DNA of 64,000 bases from Ruminococcus sp. (GCF_019417665.1 NZ_DXUU01000001.1:62434-126433); one strand, 5' to 3'. Positions 7,344 to 16,609 are shown, numbered from the stretch's first letter. Notes: generated by a model from the sequence alone, not told the origin. A program made the numbers and translations.

Positions 7344-10300
7344 TTATGCTGCCCAGATAGAGCCCTTCAGGTTCTTCAGGGACGGAATAACATCCGGCCA
7401 TGTGATCGGCTTGTTAACAGATACGCTTGCATAATAAACCAGCTGATGATATGCATCATTAGCATCGATTATGTTGTCATCTGTATTCTTGCCTTCCTTG
7501 CCTTCTGTATCAACATCAGACAGGAAGTATGCCAGAGTCTCCAGGTTTGCATCCTTACCATCGGTGAAGGAAGCAGGCTTGTTAACAGATGCACTTGCAT
7601 AGTAAACAAGTACTTCATAAGCATCATCTGCGGTTACCTCACCATTCAGGTTTGTATCACCCTTCACGCCGATGTAAACAGTTACTGTAGTATCAGCAAC
7701 TTCTTCACCCTTGTACAGAACCTTCATTTCCTGTGCAACATACGGCTTACCAACAGCGTCATACATTGCAGCCGGATTAGCATACTCGAAGGTAATGTCA
7801 GCCATAGCATCTTCGCCGTTTACAGTTGCAGACTTCAGCAGGTCAGCCGGGTCGAATGCATTGTCATCTACAGAGAAGTAGAAGCCAGCTGTTTCCTTTA
7901 CTTCAACAACAACTTCATCGTTGTTCGTACCTTCTGTGGAAGAAGTAGTGGAAGAACCTTCTGTGGTAGCAGTTGTACCAGTAGTAGTTGTTGTTGTTGT
8001 TGTTGTCGTGTCATCTGTGCTTGCCGCAGTAGACTCTGTGGTTACCTTCGGCTCGGAAACAACAACACGGATATAACCATCTTCCAGAGTTACAAACTCA
8101 TCGAATACGTGCTGGTTAGATGCATCAACATAGTCAAAGCGACGGAGCGGACCAGAAGAGGAAGTATCCTCGCCCTTTTCCATCCACTGAACCGGGAACT
8201 CATAATAATAAGTGCCGTCATCAGCCTTCTGGATTGTCAGGCCATATTCCTCTGCAATAGAAACTACAGTTGCTTCGTCCGGAATTGCAATAGACAGAGC
8301 GAACAGATCGCCCTTTTCTGCTGCCGGTGTAGCAACTTCCTGCTGGTTCGAAGCGAAGTCGATACGATTTGCATTCTTTTCTACGCCATCGATAGAAACA
8401 TTCTCGATCACGTTCTGCGGGCTAGCCATCCAGCCCAGAGTCGGATATACTGCAGTGATGCCTTCTGTTGTTACAGAGTAGTCTTCACCGTTGCCGAAGT
8501 AATACGGCCACAGCAGCAGCTTCTTTGTAGCATCCGGCAGATAAATCGCACCCTGAACACCGCCAGTCGGGATTGCATTTGTGATGCTGATCTTGAAGTT
8601 CAGCTCATCGCCGCCTGCGCCCTGTTCCGGATTTACAGTGATCTTATCCAAAGACCATACAGACTTACCACTCGGCAGAGTTGCAGAGGTGGAAGTAGTA
8701 GAAGCTTCAGTGGATGCTGTAGTAGCAACAGTAGACTCTGTAGTGGTTGTAGTTGTAGTTGCCTCTGTTGTTGTGGTTGCTTCTGTTGTTGTAGTTGCTT
8801 CTGTTGTTGTGGTTGCTTCTGTTGTTGTGGTAGTGGTAGTGGTAGTTGTAGTGGTAGTAGTGGTCTCTGTTGTAGTAGTAGTTGCTTCTGTTGTGGTTGT
8901 CTCATCAATATCATCTACATAGATCTTGATAGAGCCAGGAACCAGTTCCAGACCTGTCTCGTGGATATCCACGCCGCTTGCGTTATGATAGTCAAAACGC
9001 TTTACATCAACTTCCTTACCATCGGAGTAGCCAAGGTCTGTGCCATCCGGTGCCCATTCGATCGGGAATTCATAATAAGTCTTTCCGTCTGCATCTGTCT
9101 GAGCGGTCAGACCCAGTTCAGCAGCAGTTGCCTTTACGGTAGCTTCATCTGCGATGTCAAATACGATAGTTGCCAGTGTATCACCAGTTACTTCGCTTAC
9201 GCCCTGACCAGCCATACCGAAGCGCAGGAAACCGTTGTCGTTGTACTCTGTTGCGTTGCACTGTGTCCGTTCCAGACCGTTGTATGCATCGCCAGCAGAC
9301 ATCATATCGCTCAGACCGAGGTCGCCGGACGGGAGCAGTACCTTGCGGACTGTCTCGTTGACCATTGCTGCACCAACAACGCCGTCAGAAGAAACACCGT
9401 TCTTCTGAGTGATTGCGAGCTCAACGAAAGTATCGCCTGCGGTTGCAGTTACGTCAGCTTCGTTGATGAGCCACTGGGTCTTGTCAACCGGCTCAACAAT
9501 ACCATCTACATAGATCTTGATAGAACCAGGAACCAGTTCCAGACCTGTCTCGTGGATATCCACGCCGTCAGCGTTGTGATAGTCAAAACGCTTTACATCT
9601 ACTTCCTTACCATCGGAGTAGCCGAGGTCTGTGCCATCCGGTGCCCATTCGATCGGGAATTCATAATAGGTCTTTCCGTCTGCATCTTTCTGGAGAGTCA
9701 GACCCAATTCTGCAGCAGTTGCCTTTACAGTAGCCTCATCTGCAATGTCAAATACGACTGTTGCCAGCGTATCACCGGTTACTTCGCTTACGCCCTGACC
9801 AGCCAGACCGAAGCGCAGGAAACCGTTGTCATTGTACTCTGTTGCGTTGCACTGTGTCCGTTCCAGACCGTTGTATGCATCGCCGGCAGACATCATATCG
9901 CTCAGACCGAGGTCACCAGACGGGAGCAGTACCTTGCGGACTGTCTCGTTGACCATTGCTGCACCAACAACGCCGTCAGAAGAAACACCGTTCTTCTGGG
10001 TGATTGCGAGCTCAATGAAAGTATCGCCAGGAACAGCAGTTACATCAGCTTCGTTGATGAGCCACTGGGTCTTGTCGCCAGATATTGGCGTATCAGTTGT
10101 AGTAGTGGTGTCTGTGGTAGCTTCAGTAGAAGTTGTAGTATCTTCACCAGAGCCTTTGCCGTCACCAACAACGATCTTTACAACAGCAGTGCTTGCATCC
10201 TGCGGCAGAGAATATGCTGCAGACTTCAGCTTGCCGTGAATGGAAGTAGACATATCTTCCAGACGGCCGGTTGCACGCTTTTCATCCTGATCTGCCTTTA

Positions 10301-11363
10301 CATCATCGAAATCAGCAGCAGTCGGCAGAGCGATGTATTCCTGATCTGCGTTACGGCTGCAGATCTGTACATAGTATGTACCTTCTTCTGTGCCCTTCGG
10401 GATTACAACATCGAAAGAAGTAAACTTCAGAGCCATGGAATCATCAAGAACCCAGTTGGTACGGCCGCTGCTTGCCATAAAGCCCCAGCTGTAGAAGTTG
10501 TTGATATCCGGGATACAATCCTTGGTTTCTGTAGGAGCCCAGTTCGGTGCCTTTGAAATGAAACGATCATTGGAGAAACACGGAAGTTCCTGGGTAATTG
10601 TTTTTTTTACATAGTTCGCACCATTATCTGCGCCCTGTTCAATGTAGCTGTAGGTGATGCACGGTGTGCCTGCATCGTTCTTTACAACATCCAGAGTCTC
10701 AACCATGTGGGACTTATGGGTAGGTGTAGCAGCACCCTGGTCTGCGTTGTAATCATCTACATTTGCATAGTAGTCATACTCGAAGGTTACCTTGTTCTCA
10801 CCGGCATATACCAGATCTGCGCCGAAGATCATATCACAGGCAACTTCTCTTGTGTTTACGCTGCACTTTGCATCGGTATAACGATAACCCTTAGAAGTCT
10901 TGAGCATGGGAGCCAGGCTGTAGATCTGATACTGAGTGTTAACTGTAGTACCGTCCGGCAGGGTCTTATCCGATGCAGCAGCATCCTTACCAGCTGCATT
11001 GAATACGTTAGTGTAGTAGATGGAGTTCTCGATGGAACCGCCCTCTGCCAGCGTATTGCCCTTAGTTGCGATCCAGTTCAGAGTAACAGAGTTGATGTAG
11101 TTATCCTCTGCCCAAGCTTCTGAATCAATGTAAACGTCGAGACTCTTAGTAACGTCGCCAGCTGCAACATCGTCCTTAGAGACTTCAATGGTCTGAAGAC
11201 CGCTGCCTTCTTCTTTCAGGACAAAATTGTACGGTGTGCCGCCATTGGCTGTCTGGGAAGAATCCACAGAAGCCACTGCCGGCAGCGCACTCAGCGGCAG
11301 AGAAGCTACCGCCATCAGAGCTGCAACGCCGAAGGATAATACCTTCTTTGTTCGTTTCTTCAT
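7344..11363 (-). CDS. Cellulosomal scaffoldin: three cohesins, Thr-rich linkers and X-dockerin
   Basis: Extracellular scaffold that docks enzymes or adaptors. Order over 1339 residues: signal peptide 1-31; unknown module about 35-400; short Thr linker; cohesins about 431-621 and 628-818, nearly identical; Thr/Glu-Ala linker 820-895; divergent cohesin 899-1104; second Thr linker 1106-1148; X-like module 1149-1230; dockerin 1232-1325 with two Ca-binding repeats (DTNLNGEVTADDAY and the longer DVDTEGK...IIDANDAY). X-dockerin at the C-terminus recalls R. flavefaciens ScaB, which attaches to a cell-anchored scaffoldin. The ATG at 11363 follows AAAGGAAA. It lies 138 nt after the single-cohesin gene, probably in one operon. 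Confidence 0.85.
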   Translation of the reverse strand: MKKRTKKVLSFGVAALMAVASLPLSALPAVASVDSSQTANGGTPYNFVLKEEGSGLQTIEVSKDDVAAGDVTKSLDVYIDSEAWAEDNYINSVTLNWIATKGNTLAEGGSIENSIYYTNVFNAAGKDAAASDKTLPDGTTVNTQYQIYSLAPMLKTSKGYRYTDAKCSVNTREVACDMIFGADLVYAGENKVTFEYDYYANVDDYNADQGAATPTHKSHMVETLDVVKNDAGTPCITYSYIEQGADNGANYVKKTITQELPCFSNDRFISKAPNWAPTETKDCIPDINNFYSWGFMASSGRTNWVLDDSMALKFTSFDVVIPKGTEEGTYYVQICSRNADQEYIALPTAADFDDVKADQDEKRATGRLEDMSTSIHGKLKSAAYSLPQDASTAVVKIVVGDGKGSGEDTTTSTEATTDTTTTTDTPISGDKTQWLINEADVTAVPGDTFIELAITQKNGVSSDGVVGAAMVNETVRKVLLPSGDLGLSDMMSAGDAYNGLERTQCNATEYNDNGFLRFGLAGQGVSEVTGDTLATVVFDIADEATVKATAAELGLTLQKDADGKTYYEFPIEWAPDGTDLGYSDGKEVDVKRFDYHNADGVDIHETGLELVPGSIKIYVDGIVEPVDKTQWLINEADVTATAGDTFVELAITQKNGVSSDGVVGAAMVNETVRKVLLPSGDLGLSDMMSAGDAYNGLERTQCNATEYNDNGFLRFGMAGQGVSEVTGDTLATIVFDIADEATVKATAAELGLTAQTDADGKTYYEFPIEWAPDGTDLGYSDGKEVDVKRFDYHNASGVDIHETGLELVPGSIKIYVDDIDETTTTEATTTTTETTTTTTTTTTTTTTTEATTTTEATTTTEATTTTEATTTTTTTESTVATTASTEASTTSTSATLPSGKSVWSLDKITVNPEQGAGGDELNFKISITNAIPTGGVQGAIYLPDATKKLLLWPYYFGNGEDYSVTTEGITAVYPTLGWMASPQNVIENVSIDGVEKNANRIDFASNQQEVATPAAEKGDLFALSIAIPDEATVVSIAEEYGLTIQKADDGTYYYEFPVQWMEKGEDTSSSGPLRRFDYVDASNQHVFDEFVTLEDGYIRVVVSEPKVTTESTAASTDDTTTTTTTTTTGTTATTEGSSTTSSTEGTNNDEVVVEVKETAGFYFSVDDNAFDPADLLKSATVNGEDAMADITFEYANPAAMYDAVGKPYVAQEMKVLYKGEEVADTTVTVYIGVKGDTNLNGEVTADDAYEVLVYYASASVNKPASFTDGKDANLETLAYFLSDVDTEGKEGKNTDDNIIDANDAYHQLVYYASVSVNKPITWPDVIPSLKNLKGSIWAA

Positions 11364-11501
11364 GATTTCCTTTCCTTTCCTTTCCGGCAAGTGCCGGAAA
11401 ATACGTATGATGAATATTGCCTATAATCAGGAGACACATTCCCCCTCGGAACATTTCTCCCAAATATACGTAAATTTAGAGATCCTGCCGGATCCATGTG
11501 C

Positions 11502-12437
11502 TTATTCTGCAGACGGCAGGGATGTAATGAGATGTACCAGGAACTTCAGCAGTACAATAGAGTCATTACTGCTCAATTCGCCGTTAGAATCGCAGTCAGC
11601 ATTAGCAGCAGCTGCTTCGTTCAGCTTTACTGCACCAGCAGTAGCCTTGTTCAGCAGAACAGAGTCTGTAATATCCACTCTGCCGTCACAGTTTACGTCA
11701 CCATAAAGAACAGACGCATCTCCGGTGCTCTTTGTGGTAGCCTGTGTTTCCTTGGTGGTATCATCAGTCTGATCGCCGGATGTCGCTGTCGTTGCTTCTG
11801 TGGTAGTACCGCCGCCGGTAGTAGTGGTGGTATCTGTTGTCTTAGCAGTGCCAACAGTCACTGAACCAGCCGTTGTGTTCACGGTATACTCGGCGGAATC
11901 TGTACCATAGACATAGCCTACAAGCAAGCTCTTGTTGTACTCGCCAGTACCGGTATAGGTTTCACGAGTCGCCGGAGCAAAGTCGATAGGTGTCACTGTA
12001 CCGTCAGCCACGCCGTCATTTACGGTACCGCTGATGGTCAGGATCACGCCGTCCTCTGCGATCCAGGATGCAGAGTCCAGAGCTGTTGTCCAGCTGACAA
12101 CGACCTCCTTATCCCTGATGCTGGAAGCGAAAACAGGAGCTTCTGCGCCAGTAGAATCGCCGCTGACATCCACATTTGCAGCGTCGCCGATCTCCACCTT
12201 GTCGATGGTCAGGACAGTGTTGTCATAGGTAATTGCAAAGTCAAGTACATTTACCTTTGTAGACGGGATATCCTCCAGCGTCACCTGTACTGCGAATGCA
12301 TCACCGGCCGCAGCAACTGTTTCATTGGAAGCTTTCAGTGAAACCGCTGCATCTGCCGCAGAAACACTCGTAGAAACCGCAGTCGAAGCGAGCATTGCCA
12401 ACGCCATAACGCCTGCAATTGTTCTTTTTGCCTTCAT
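11502..12437 (-). CDS. Single-cohesin adaptor scaffoldin with dockerin (ScaC-like)
   Basis: A 311-residue secreted protein: signal peptide 1-28 ending SVSA, one cohesin about 31-195 (AAAGDAFAVQVTLEDIP and VNVLDFAITYDNTVLTI), Thr-rich linker 199-240, and dockerin 245-306 with repeats GDVNCDGRVDITDSVLLNK and ADCDSNGELSSNDSIVLLK. R. flavefaciens ScaC has the same plan and lies just upstream of the scaA/scaB genes, as here. Such adaptors exchange enzyme specificity on the larger scaffold. The ATG follows GGAGG. Whether its dockerin binds the neighbouring protein's cohesins cannot be read from sequence. Confidence 0.88.
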   Translation of the reverse strand: MKAKRTIAGVMALAMLASTAVSTSVSAADAAVSLKASNETVAAAGDAFAVQVTLEDIPSTKVNVLDFAITYDNTVLTIDKVEIGDAANVDVSGDSTGAEAPVFASSIRDKEVVVSWTTALDSASWIAEDGVILTISGTVNDGVADGTVTPIDFAPATRETYTGTGEYNKSLLVGYVYGTDSAEYTVNTTAGSVTVGTAKTTDTTTTTGGGTTTEATTATSGDQTDDTTKETQATTKSTGDASVLYGDVNCDGRVDITDSVLLNKATAGAVKLNEAAAANADCDSNGELSSNDSIVLLKFLVHLITSLPSAE

Positions 12438-12564
12438 TTGTTATCCTCCTCTGATTGCTTGTATGCCCGCCGGTGTTCCGAGCCGGCAAGCCTACAATGA
12501 TAAAAGTTTGGTCGAAATCTCTGCAAGAATCGCTTCTCAGATCCGTGCTGTTCCAATTATTCTT

Positions 12565-12593
12565 ATTATAGAATATCCCAACAGAAAAGTCAA
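12565..12593 (-). promoter_or_regulatory. Proximal promoter of the scaffoldin operon
   Basis: TTGACT (12588-12593) and TATAAT (12565-12570) with a 17-base spacer. The leader to the adaptor scaffoldin ATG is about 120 nt. Confidence 0.85.
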
Positions 12594-12766
12594 TAGATAC
12601 GCAAAGTTTTTGTATAAACTGGCTGAATCCGAGATTGCAGAATTGTATAATATCCCAAAGGGAATCTGCATATGCAGCCCAGAGTCATGGACATCACGCA
12701 AATCTGGAATCTTGTATGTGAAATATTCCACCATATAACAAACCCGGCGTGCAGTGAGACTATCCT

Positions 12767-12910
12767 ATCCGAAAGCAAAATGTCACAGGAATATAGCCTG
12801 CATACCCCTATACCGCAGCTGCCGCCGGCGATCCGGGAAAGGGGTCTTTCCGAAGAAAGATCCCGGATCACCGCACTGATCCGGCGTCCCTGAGATCCGG
12901 GTGATCGGAT
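12767..12910 (-). ncRNA. Candidate structured RNA upstream of the scaffoldin operon
   Basis: It follows its own consensus promoter. AUCCGA (12905-12910) can pair with UCGGAU (12767-12772) to close the element. Inside are a CCGGAUCA hairpin (12863-12884) and a hairpin with a UUCG loop (12841-12864). I cannot match it to a known riboswitch; it could be a free small RNA or a regulatory leader. The rest of 12438-13201 holds two promoters and the rplQ terminator, with no gene recognised. Confidence 0.4.
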
Positions 12911-12930
12911 GCACAGAAACGTTTATTCAA

Positions 12931-12959
12931 ATTATACTCTAAAATTCGCAATTTGTAAA
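12931..12959 (-). promoter_or_regulatory. Distal promoter ahead of the structured RNA
   Basis: TTTACA (12954-12959) and TATAAT (12931-12936) with a 17-base spacer, directed towards the scaffoldin operon about 370 nt upstream of the proximal promoter. Confidence 0.78.
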
Positions 12960-13134
12960 GAGAGATGCACGCTTTTTGGCAGTATTCCATAAAAAAATTA
13001 CATATATTCCATCATGTTGCACAAATATTTACTGAGAATCTGCAAAAAAACGCCATGATTCTCTCATGGAAAATTGGTATTTCCGAAAAAGGTATCGCCT
13101 TGTGCTTTATTCCGGTGCAGCATTTTTTACAGCA

Positions 13135-13173
13135 CAAAAAACAGGCAGAACACACATATGTGCATCCTGCCTG
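13135..13173 (-). terminator. Terminator of the ribosomal protein operon
   Basis: CAGGCAG and CTGCCTG with an inner CACATATGTG palindrome form a hairpin followed on the minus strand by TTTTTT. It lies 30 nt after the rplQ stop, behind a small GTACCTCAGGTAC palindrome. Confidence 0.85.
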
Positions 13174-13201
13174 CAATTATGACCGTACCTCAGGTACGAA
13201 T

Positions 13202-13546
13202 TCAGTCAACCAGCTTAATGACAGCCATTTCCGCAGCGTCGCCGCGGCGGGGTCCGATCTTTACGATCTGGGTATAACCGCCGTTACGGTCTGCATACTT
13301 CGGTGCAATTTCGTCAAAGAGCTTCTTTGCGACGCTCTCCTTGGTGACATATGCCATTACCTGGCGCTTCGAATGAAGATCATTTGTCTTGGCGATAGTG
13401 ATCATCTTTTCTGCAACCGCACGTACTTCCTTGGCACGAGTGACAGTTGTTTCGATCTGACCGTTTTCCAGCAGGAATGTCACCATTCCACGCAGCATAG
13501 CCTTTCTATGATCGGTCGGTCTGCCCAGTTTTCTGGTACCCGGCAT
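13202..13546 (-). CDS. rplQ: 50S ribosomal protein L17
   Basis: 114 residues beginning PGTRKLGRPTDHRKAMLRGM, the invariant L17 opening; it lies near the peptide exit side of the large subunit. The length is the standard short bacterial form without a C-terminal extension. It is the last gene of the S10-spc-alpha transcription unit: the terminator follows directly, so the ecfA/ecfT-truA genes that follow rplQ in many Firmicutes are not here. Confidence 0.97.
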   Translation of the reverse strand: MPGTRKLGRPTDHRKAMLRGMVTFLLENGQIETTVTRAKEVRAVAEKMITIAKTNDLHSKRQVMAYVTKESVAKKLFDEIAPKYADRNGGYTQIVKIGPRRGDAAEMAVIKLVD

Positions 13547-13614
13547 TGTTATTCACTCCTTTTTCTAACTGCGGCGGCACATGGTATGTACTGCCGCACG
13601 GATCTATTCGTTTC

Positions 13615-14568
13615 TCAGTCTTCCTCACTGGCAAGGTCAAAGCCCAGGGACTGAAGCTTTTCCCGCACTTCGTCAAAGGACTTCTTGCCCAGGTTGCGCA
13701 CCTTCAGCATTTCCTCCTCAGACTTGTTGATCAAATCGTCCACGGTATTGATCCCGGCACGCTTTAAGCAGTTGAACGACCGCACGGATAAGTCAAGTTC
13801 CTCAATGGTCATCTCCAGGATTTTTTCTTTCCCCTTATCGTCCTTTTCCACAAGAACTTCCGCTATGCTTGCCTCATCAGAAAGGTCAATGAACAGCTTC
13901 AGATGCTCGTTGAGGAGATTGGCTGCCTGTGAGATGGCTTCTTTTGCAGAGATCGTGCCGTCTGTCCACACTTCCAGTGTGAGCTTGTCATAGTCTGTGA
14001 CCTGACCGAGACGGGTATCCTCTACCTGATAGTTCACCTTCAGCACAGGGGTATAGATACTATCAACTGCAATTACATCAATCGGGGGATTCATCATCTG
14101 CTTATTGCGCTCCGCAGAAACATAGCCTCTGCCCCGGTCGATAACGATCTCCATATAGAGCTTTGCGCCCTTTCCCAGTGTTGCGATATGCATACCTGGA
14201 TCGAGGATATTCACCTCAGAGTCGGTCTTGATATCACCGGCAGTAACCTCACATTCACCCTCAGCTTCGATATAAACGGTCTTAGGACCGTCGCCATAAA
14301 GCTTTGCGGTGAGCCCTTTCAGGCTCAGGATAATTTCAGTTACGTCCTCTTTTACACCAGGAATGGTGCTCAGTTCATGGTGTACGCCATCGATCTTCAC
14401 GGAATTCACAGCCACACCGGGCAATGAGGAGAGCAGCACACGCCGCAGACTGTTGCCAAGGGTGATACCATAGCCACGTTCCAGCGGTGCCAATACAAAT
14501 TTACCGTATTTTCCGTCGCTTCGCAGATCCACTGTGTCGAGTTCCGGCTTTTCAATCTTCTCCAGCAT
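13615..14568 (-). CDS. rpoA: RNA polymerase subunit alpha
   Basis: 317 residues. The N-terminal assembly domain (about 1-230) starts LEKIEKPELDTVDLRSDGKY and contains LERGYGITLGNSLRRVLLSS. The C-terminal domain (about 245-310) has LSVRSFNCLKRAGINTVDDL and LGKKSFDEVREKLQSLG, the helix-hairpin-helix that contacts UP elements and activators. It lies between rpsD and rplQ as in nearly all bacteria, 69 nt and 68 nt from its neighbours. Confidence 0.97.
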   Translation of the reverse strand: MLEKIEKPELDTVDLRSDGKYGKFVLAPLERGYGITLGNSLRRVLLSSLPGVAVNSVKIDGVHHELSTIPGVKEDVTEIILSLKGLTAKLYGDGPKTVYIEAEGECEVTAGDIKTDSEVNILDPGMHIATLGKGAKLYMEIVIDRGRGYVSAERNKQMMNPPIDVIAVDSIYTPVLKVNYQVEDTRLGQVTDYDKLTLEVWTDGTISAKEAISQAANLLNEHLKLFIDLSDEASIAEVLVEKDDKGKEKILEMTIEELDLSVRSFNCLKRAGINTVDDLINKSEEEMLKVRNLGKKSFDEVREKLQSLGFDLASEED

Positions 14569-14637
14569 AAAAACACCCTCCTATGCTTGGTAGCTTCGTC
14601 TGTGGTTTTATTCCAAATTTCCGTATGATGCAAATGA

Positions 14638-15234
14638 TTACTTGGAGTACAGCTCGACGATCAGATGTGCTGCAACTTCATAATCCAGATCTTCCGGCTT
14701 TGCCAGACGAACGATCTTTGCGGAGAAGTTTTCCTTATCTGCTTCCATCCATACAGGAATGGTGCGGTCAGCTGTCTGCTCTACAACTTCCTTGAACTTT
14801 GCGCTGCTGCGGCTGCCTTCGCTCAGTGCAACAACATCGCCTTCCTTTACACGATAGGACGGAATGTTGACCGGCTTGCCGTTTACAGTGAAGTGACCAT
14901 GTGTTACCAGCTGTCTTGCTTCTCTGCGTGTCAGAGACAGACCCATGCGGAACACAACGCTGTCCAGACGGGACTCCAGACATGCGATCAGATTATCACC
15001 AGCCTTGCCTTCCATCTTGGAAGCGATCTCGAACAGGTGGTAGAACTGCTTTTCGCCTACGCCATAGATGAACTTCAGCTTCTGCTTTTCCTTCAGCTGC
15101 ATACCGTATTCCGAAACCTTCTTGCGGTTTCCGGCACCCGGATTGCGGTTAGACTGCTTGGAGATACCCATAACCATCGGGCTGATACCCAGATAACGGC
15201 ATCTCTTGAGAATCGGTTCTCTGCTTACTGCCAT
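14638..15234 (-). CDS. rpsD: 30S ribosomal protein S4
   Basis: 198 residues. The N-terminus AVSREPILKRCRYLGISP lacks the Cys cluster of zinc-type S4, so this is the zinc-free form. The S4 RNA-binding domain runs from about residue 90 (LDSVVFRMGLSLTRREARQLVTHGHFTVNG). S4 is a primary 16S binder at the five-way junction and often an autoregulator of the alpha operon. The gene is 21 nt from rpsK and sits directly upstream of rpoA. Confidence 0.97.
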   Translation of the reverse strand: MAVSREPILKRCRYLGISPMVMGISKQSNRNPGAGNRKKVSEYGMQLKEKQKLKFIYGVGEKQFYHLFEIASKMEGKAGDNLIACLESRLDSVVFRMGLSLTRREARQLVTHGHFTVNGKPVNIPSYRVKEGDVVALSEGSRSSAKFKEVVEQTADRTIPVWMEADKENFSAKIVRLAKPEDLDYEVAAHLIVELYSK

Positions 15235-15255
15235 GATATATTACACCTCCTGTAA

Positions 15256-15657
15256 TTAGACACGACGTCTCTTCGGCGGACGGCATCCATTGTGCGGGAT
15301 CGGAGTCACATCCTTGATCATCTTGACTTCCAGACCAACGGTCTGCAGTGCACGGATCGCAGCTTCTCTTCCGGAACCCGGTCCCTTTACGTATACTTCT
15401 ACCGACTTCAGGCCGTGCTCCATTGCTGCCTTTGCTGCGGTCTCAGCCGCTGTCTGTGCAGCAAACGGTGTCGACTTTCTCGAACCGCGGAAGCCCAGTC
15501 CGCCGGAGCTTGCCCAAGAAATGGCATTGCCCTGGGTATCGGTAATGGTTACGATGGTGTTGTTAAATGTGGACTGAATGTGTACGGCGCCGTTTTCAAT
15601 ATTCTTACGCTCTCTGCGGCGGCGGACAACAACCTTTTTGCCTTTCTGCTGTGCCAA
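15256..15657 (-). CDS. rpsK: 30S ribosomal protein S11
   Basis: 133 residues with a basic N-terminus (KKVVVRRRRERKNIENG) and the conserved GGLGFRGSRKSTPFAAQ and VKGPGSGREAAIRAL segments; the C-terminus PIPHNGCRPPKRRRV is diagnostic. S11 lies on the platform of the small subunit near the mRNA exit path. It is 16 nt from rpsM and 21 nt from rpsD. Confidence 0.97.
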   Translation of the reverse strand: MAQQKGKKVVVRRRRERKNIENGAVHIQSTFNNTIVTITDTQGNAISWASSGGLGFRGSRKSTPFAAQTAAETAAKAAMEHGLKSVEVYVKGPGSGREAAIRALQTVGLEVKMIKDVTPIPHNGCRPPKRRRV

Positions 15658-15673
15658 AACGAAACACCCTCCC

Positions 15674-16042
15674 TTACTTCTTCTTGTTTGCGATGGTCTT
15701 TACCGGACCCTTGCGAGTTCTTGCGTTTGTCTTCGTCCGCTGGCCTCTTACCGGCAGACCCTTACGATGACGAACGCCGCGGTAGCAGCCGATCTCCACG
15801 AGTCTCTTGATATTCAATGCAACTTCACGGCGGAGGTCACCCTCAACCACGCAGTGCTTATCGATATAGTCACGCAGCTTTGCAACATCCTCTTCGGACA
15901 GATCCTTGACACGGGTATCCGGGTTTACGCCGGTACCAGCCAGGATCTCATCTGCTGTGCTGCGGCCGATTCCGTAGATATAAGTCAGACCGATCTCGAT
16001 CCGCTTATTCTTCGGAAGGTCTACACCTGCTATTCTTGCCAT
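15674..16042 (-). CDS. rpsM: 30S ribosomal protein S13
   Basis: 122 residues starting ARIAGVDLPKNKRIEIGLTY with the helix-two-turn-helix (YGIGRSTADEILAGTGVN) and the C-terminal GVRHRKGLPVRGQRTKTNAR tail that reaches the decoding-site tRNA. It contacts L5 in an intersubunit bridge. Located between rpmJ and rpsK, the standard alpha operon order. Confidence 0.97.
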   Translation of the reverse strand: MARIAGVDLPKNKRIEIGLTYIYGIGRSTADEILAGTGVNPDTRVKDLSEEDVAKLRDYIDKHCVVEGDLRREVALNIKRLVEIGCYRGVRHRKGLPVRGQRTKTNARTRKGPVKTIANKKK

Positions 16043-16076
16043 TATTCCTGCACCTCCATGTTAAAAAATCCCGGGC

Positions 16077-16190
<114 letters not shown>

Positions 16191-16339
16191 TGCAACTGTC
16201 CTCCTTCTCGGAACAACTGTGCAGCCGGCCATCTGCCGTCTGCGATGAATTGGAAACGATGGTTACAACCGGAAACACGGTGTCCCCTGAAACCATTTTC
16301 ACGGAAACTGCCTTGTGCAGTTCCGGAAAACAGGTTAAG

Positions 16340-16558
16340 TTACTTGGCTCTCCAAGTGATTCTGCCTTTGGTCAGATCATAGGGCGACATCTCGACAGTC
16401 ACCTTATCGCCCGGCACGATACGGATGTAGTTCATCCGCAGCTTTCCGGACACGTGCGCAAGGATGGTATGCTTATTCTGCAATTCCACCTTAAACATTG
16501 CATTGGGCAAAGATTCGAGAACGATCCCTTCGACCTCAATCACATCTTGCTTTGACAA
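16340..16558 (-). CDS. infA: Translation initiation factor IF-1
   Basis: 72 residues, one OB-fold (SKQDVIEVEGIVLESLPNAM, VSGKLRMNYIRIVPGDKV, SPYDLTKGRITWRAK). IF-1 covers the A site of the 30S subunit during initiation. It follows the KOW-domain gene by 51 nt and precedes rpmJ, the normal Firmicute arrangement. Confidence 0.97.
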   Translation of the reverse strand: MSKQDVIEVEGIVLESLPNAMFKVELQNKHTILAHVSGKLRMNYIRIVPGDKVTVEMSPYDLTKGRITWRAK

Positions 16559-16609
16559 ACTGATAACCTCCCCGACGGGTATCTTGATAATCAGCGGAAC
16601 GGACTGTCC

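Noticed and set aside
8690..8922. Microsatellite or non-coding repeat
   Set aside because: The CAA/GTT-rich stretch is the Thr-rich linker of the scaffoldin in frame, not a non-coding satellite.
7446..10556. Open frame of over 1000 codons on the plus strand opposite the scaffoldin
   Set aside because: It is antisense to a gene with clear cohesin, linker and dockerin modules. Its length results from the Thr-codon-rich, repetitive sense strand, and it has no recognisable domain or ribosome binding site.
12767..12910. Known cyclic di-nucleotide riboswitch ahead of the scaffoldins
   Set aside because: I compared with remembered cyclic-di-GMP and cyclic-di-AMP consensus elements; an AGGGACG string is present but the conserved flanking motifs are not, so I only call it a structured RNA.
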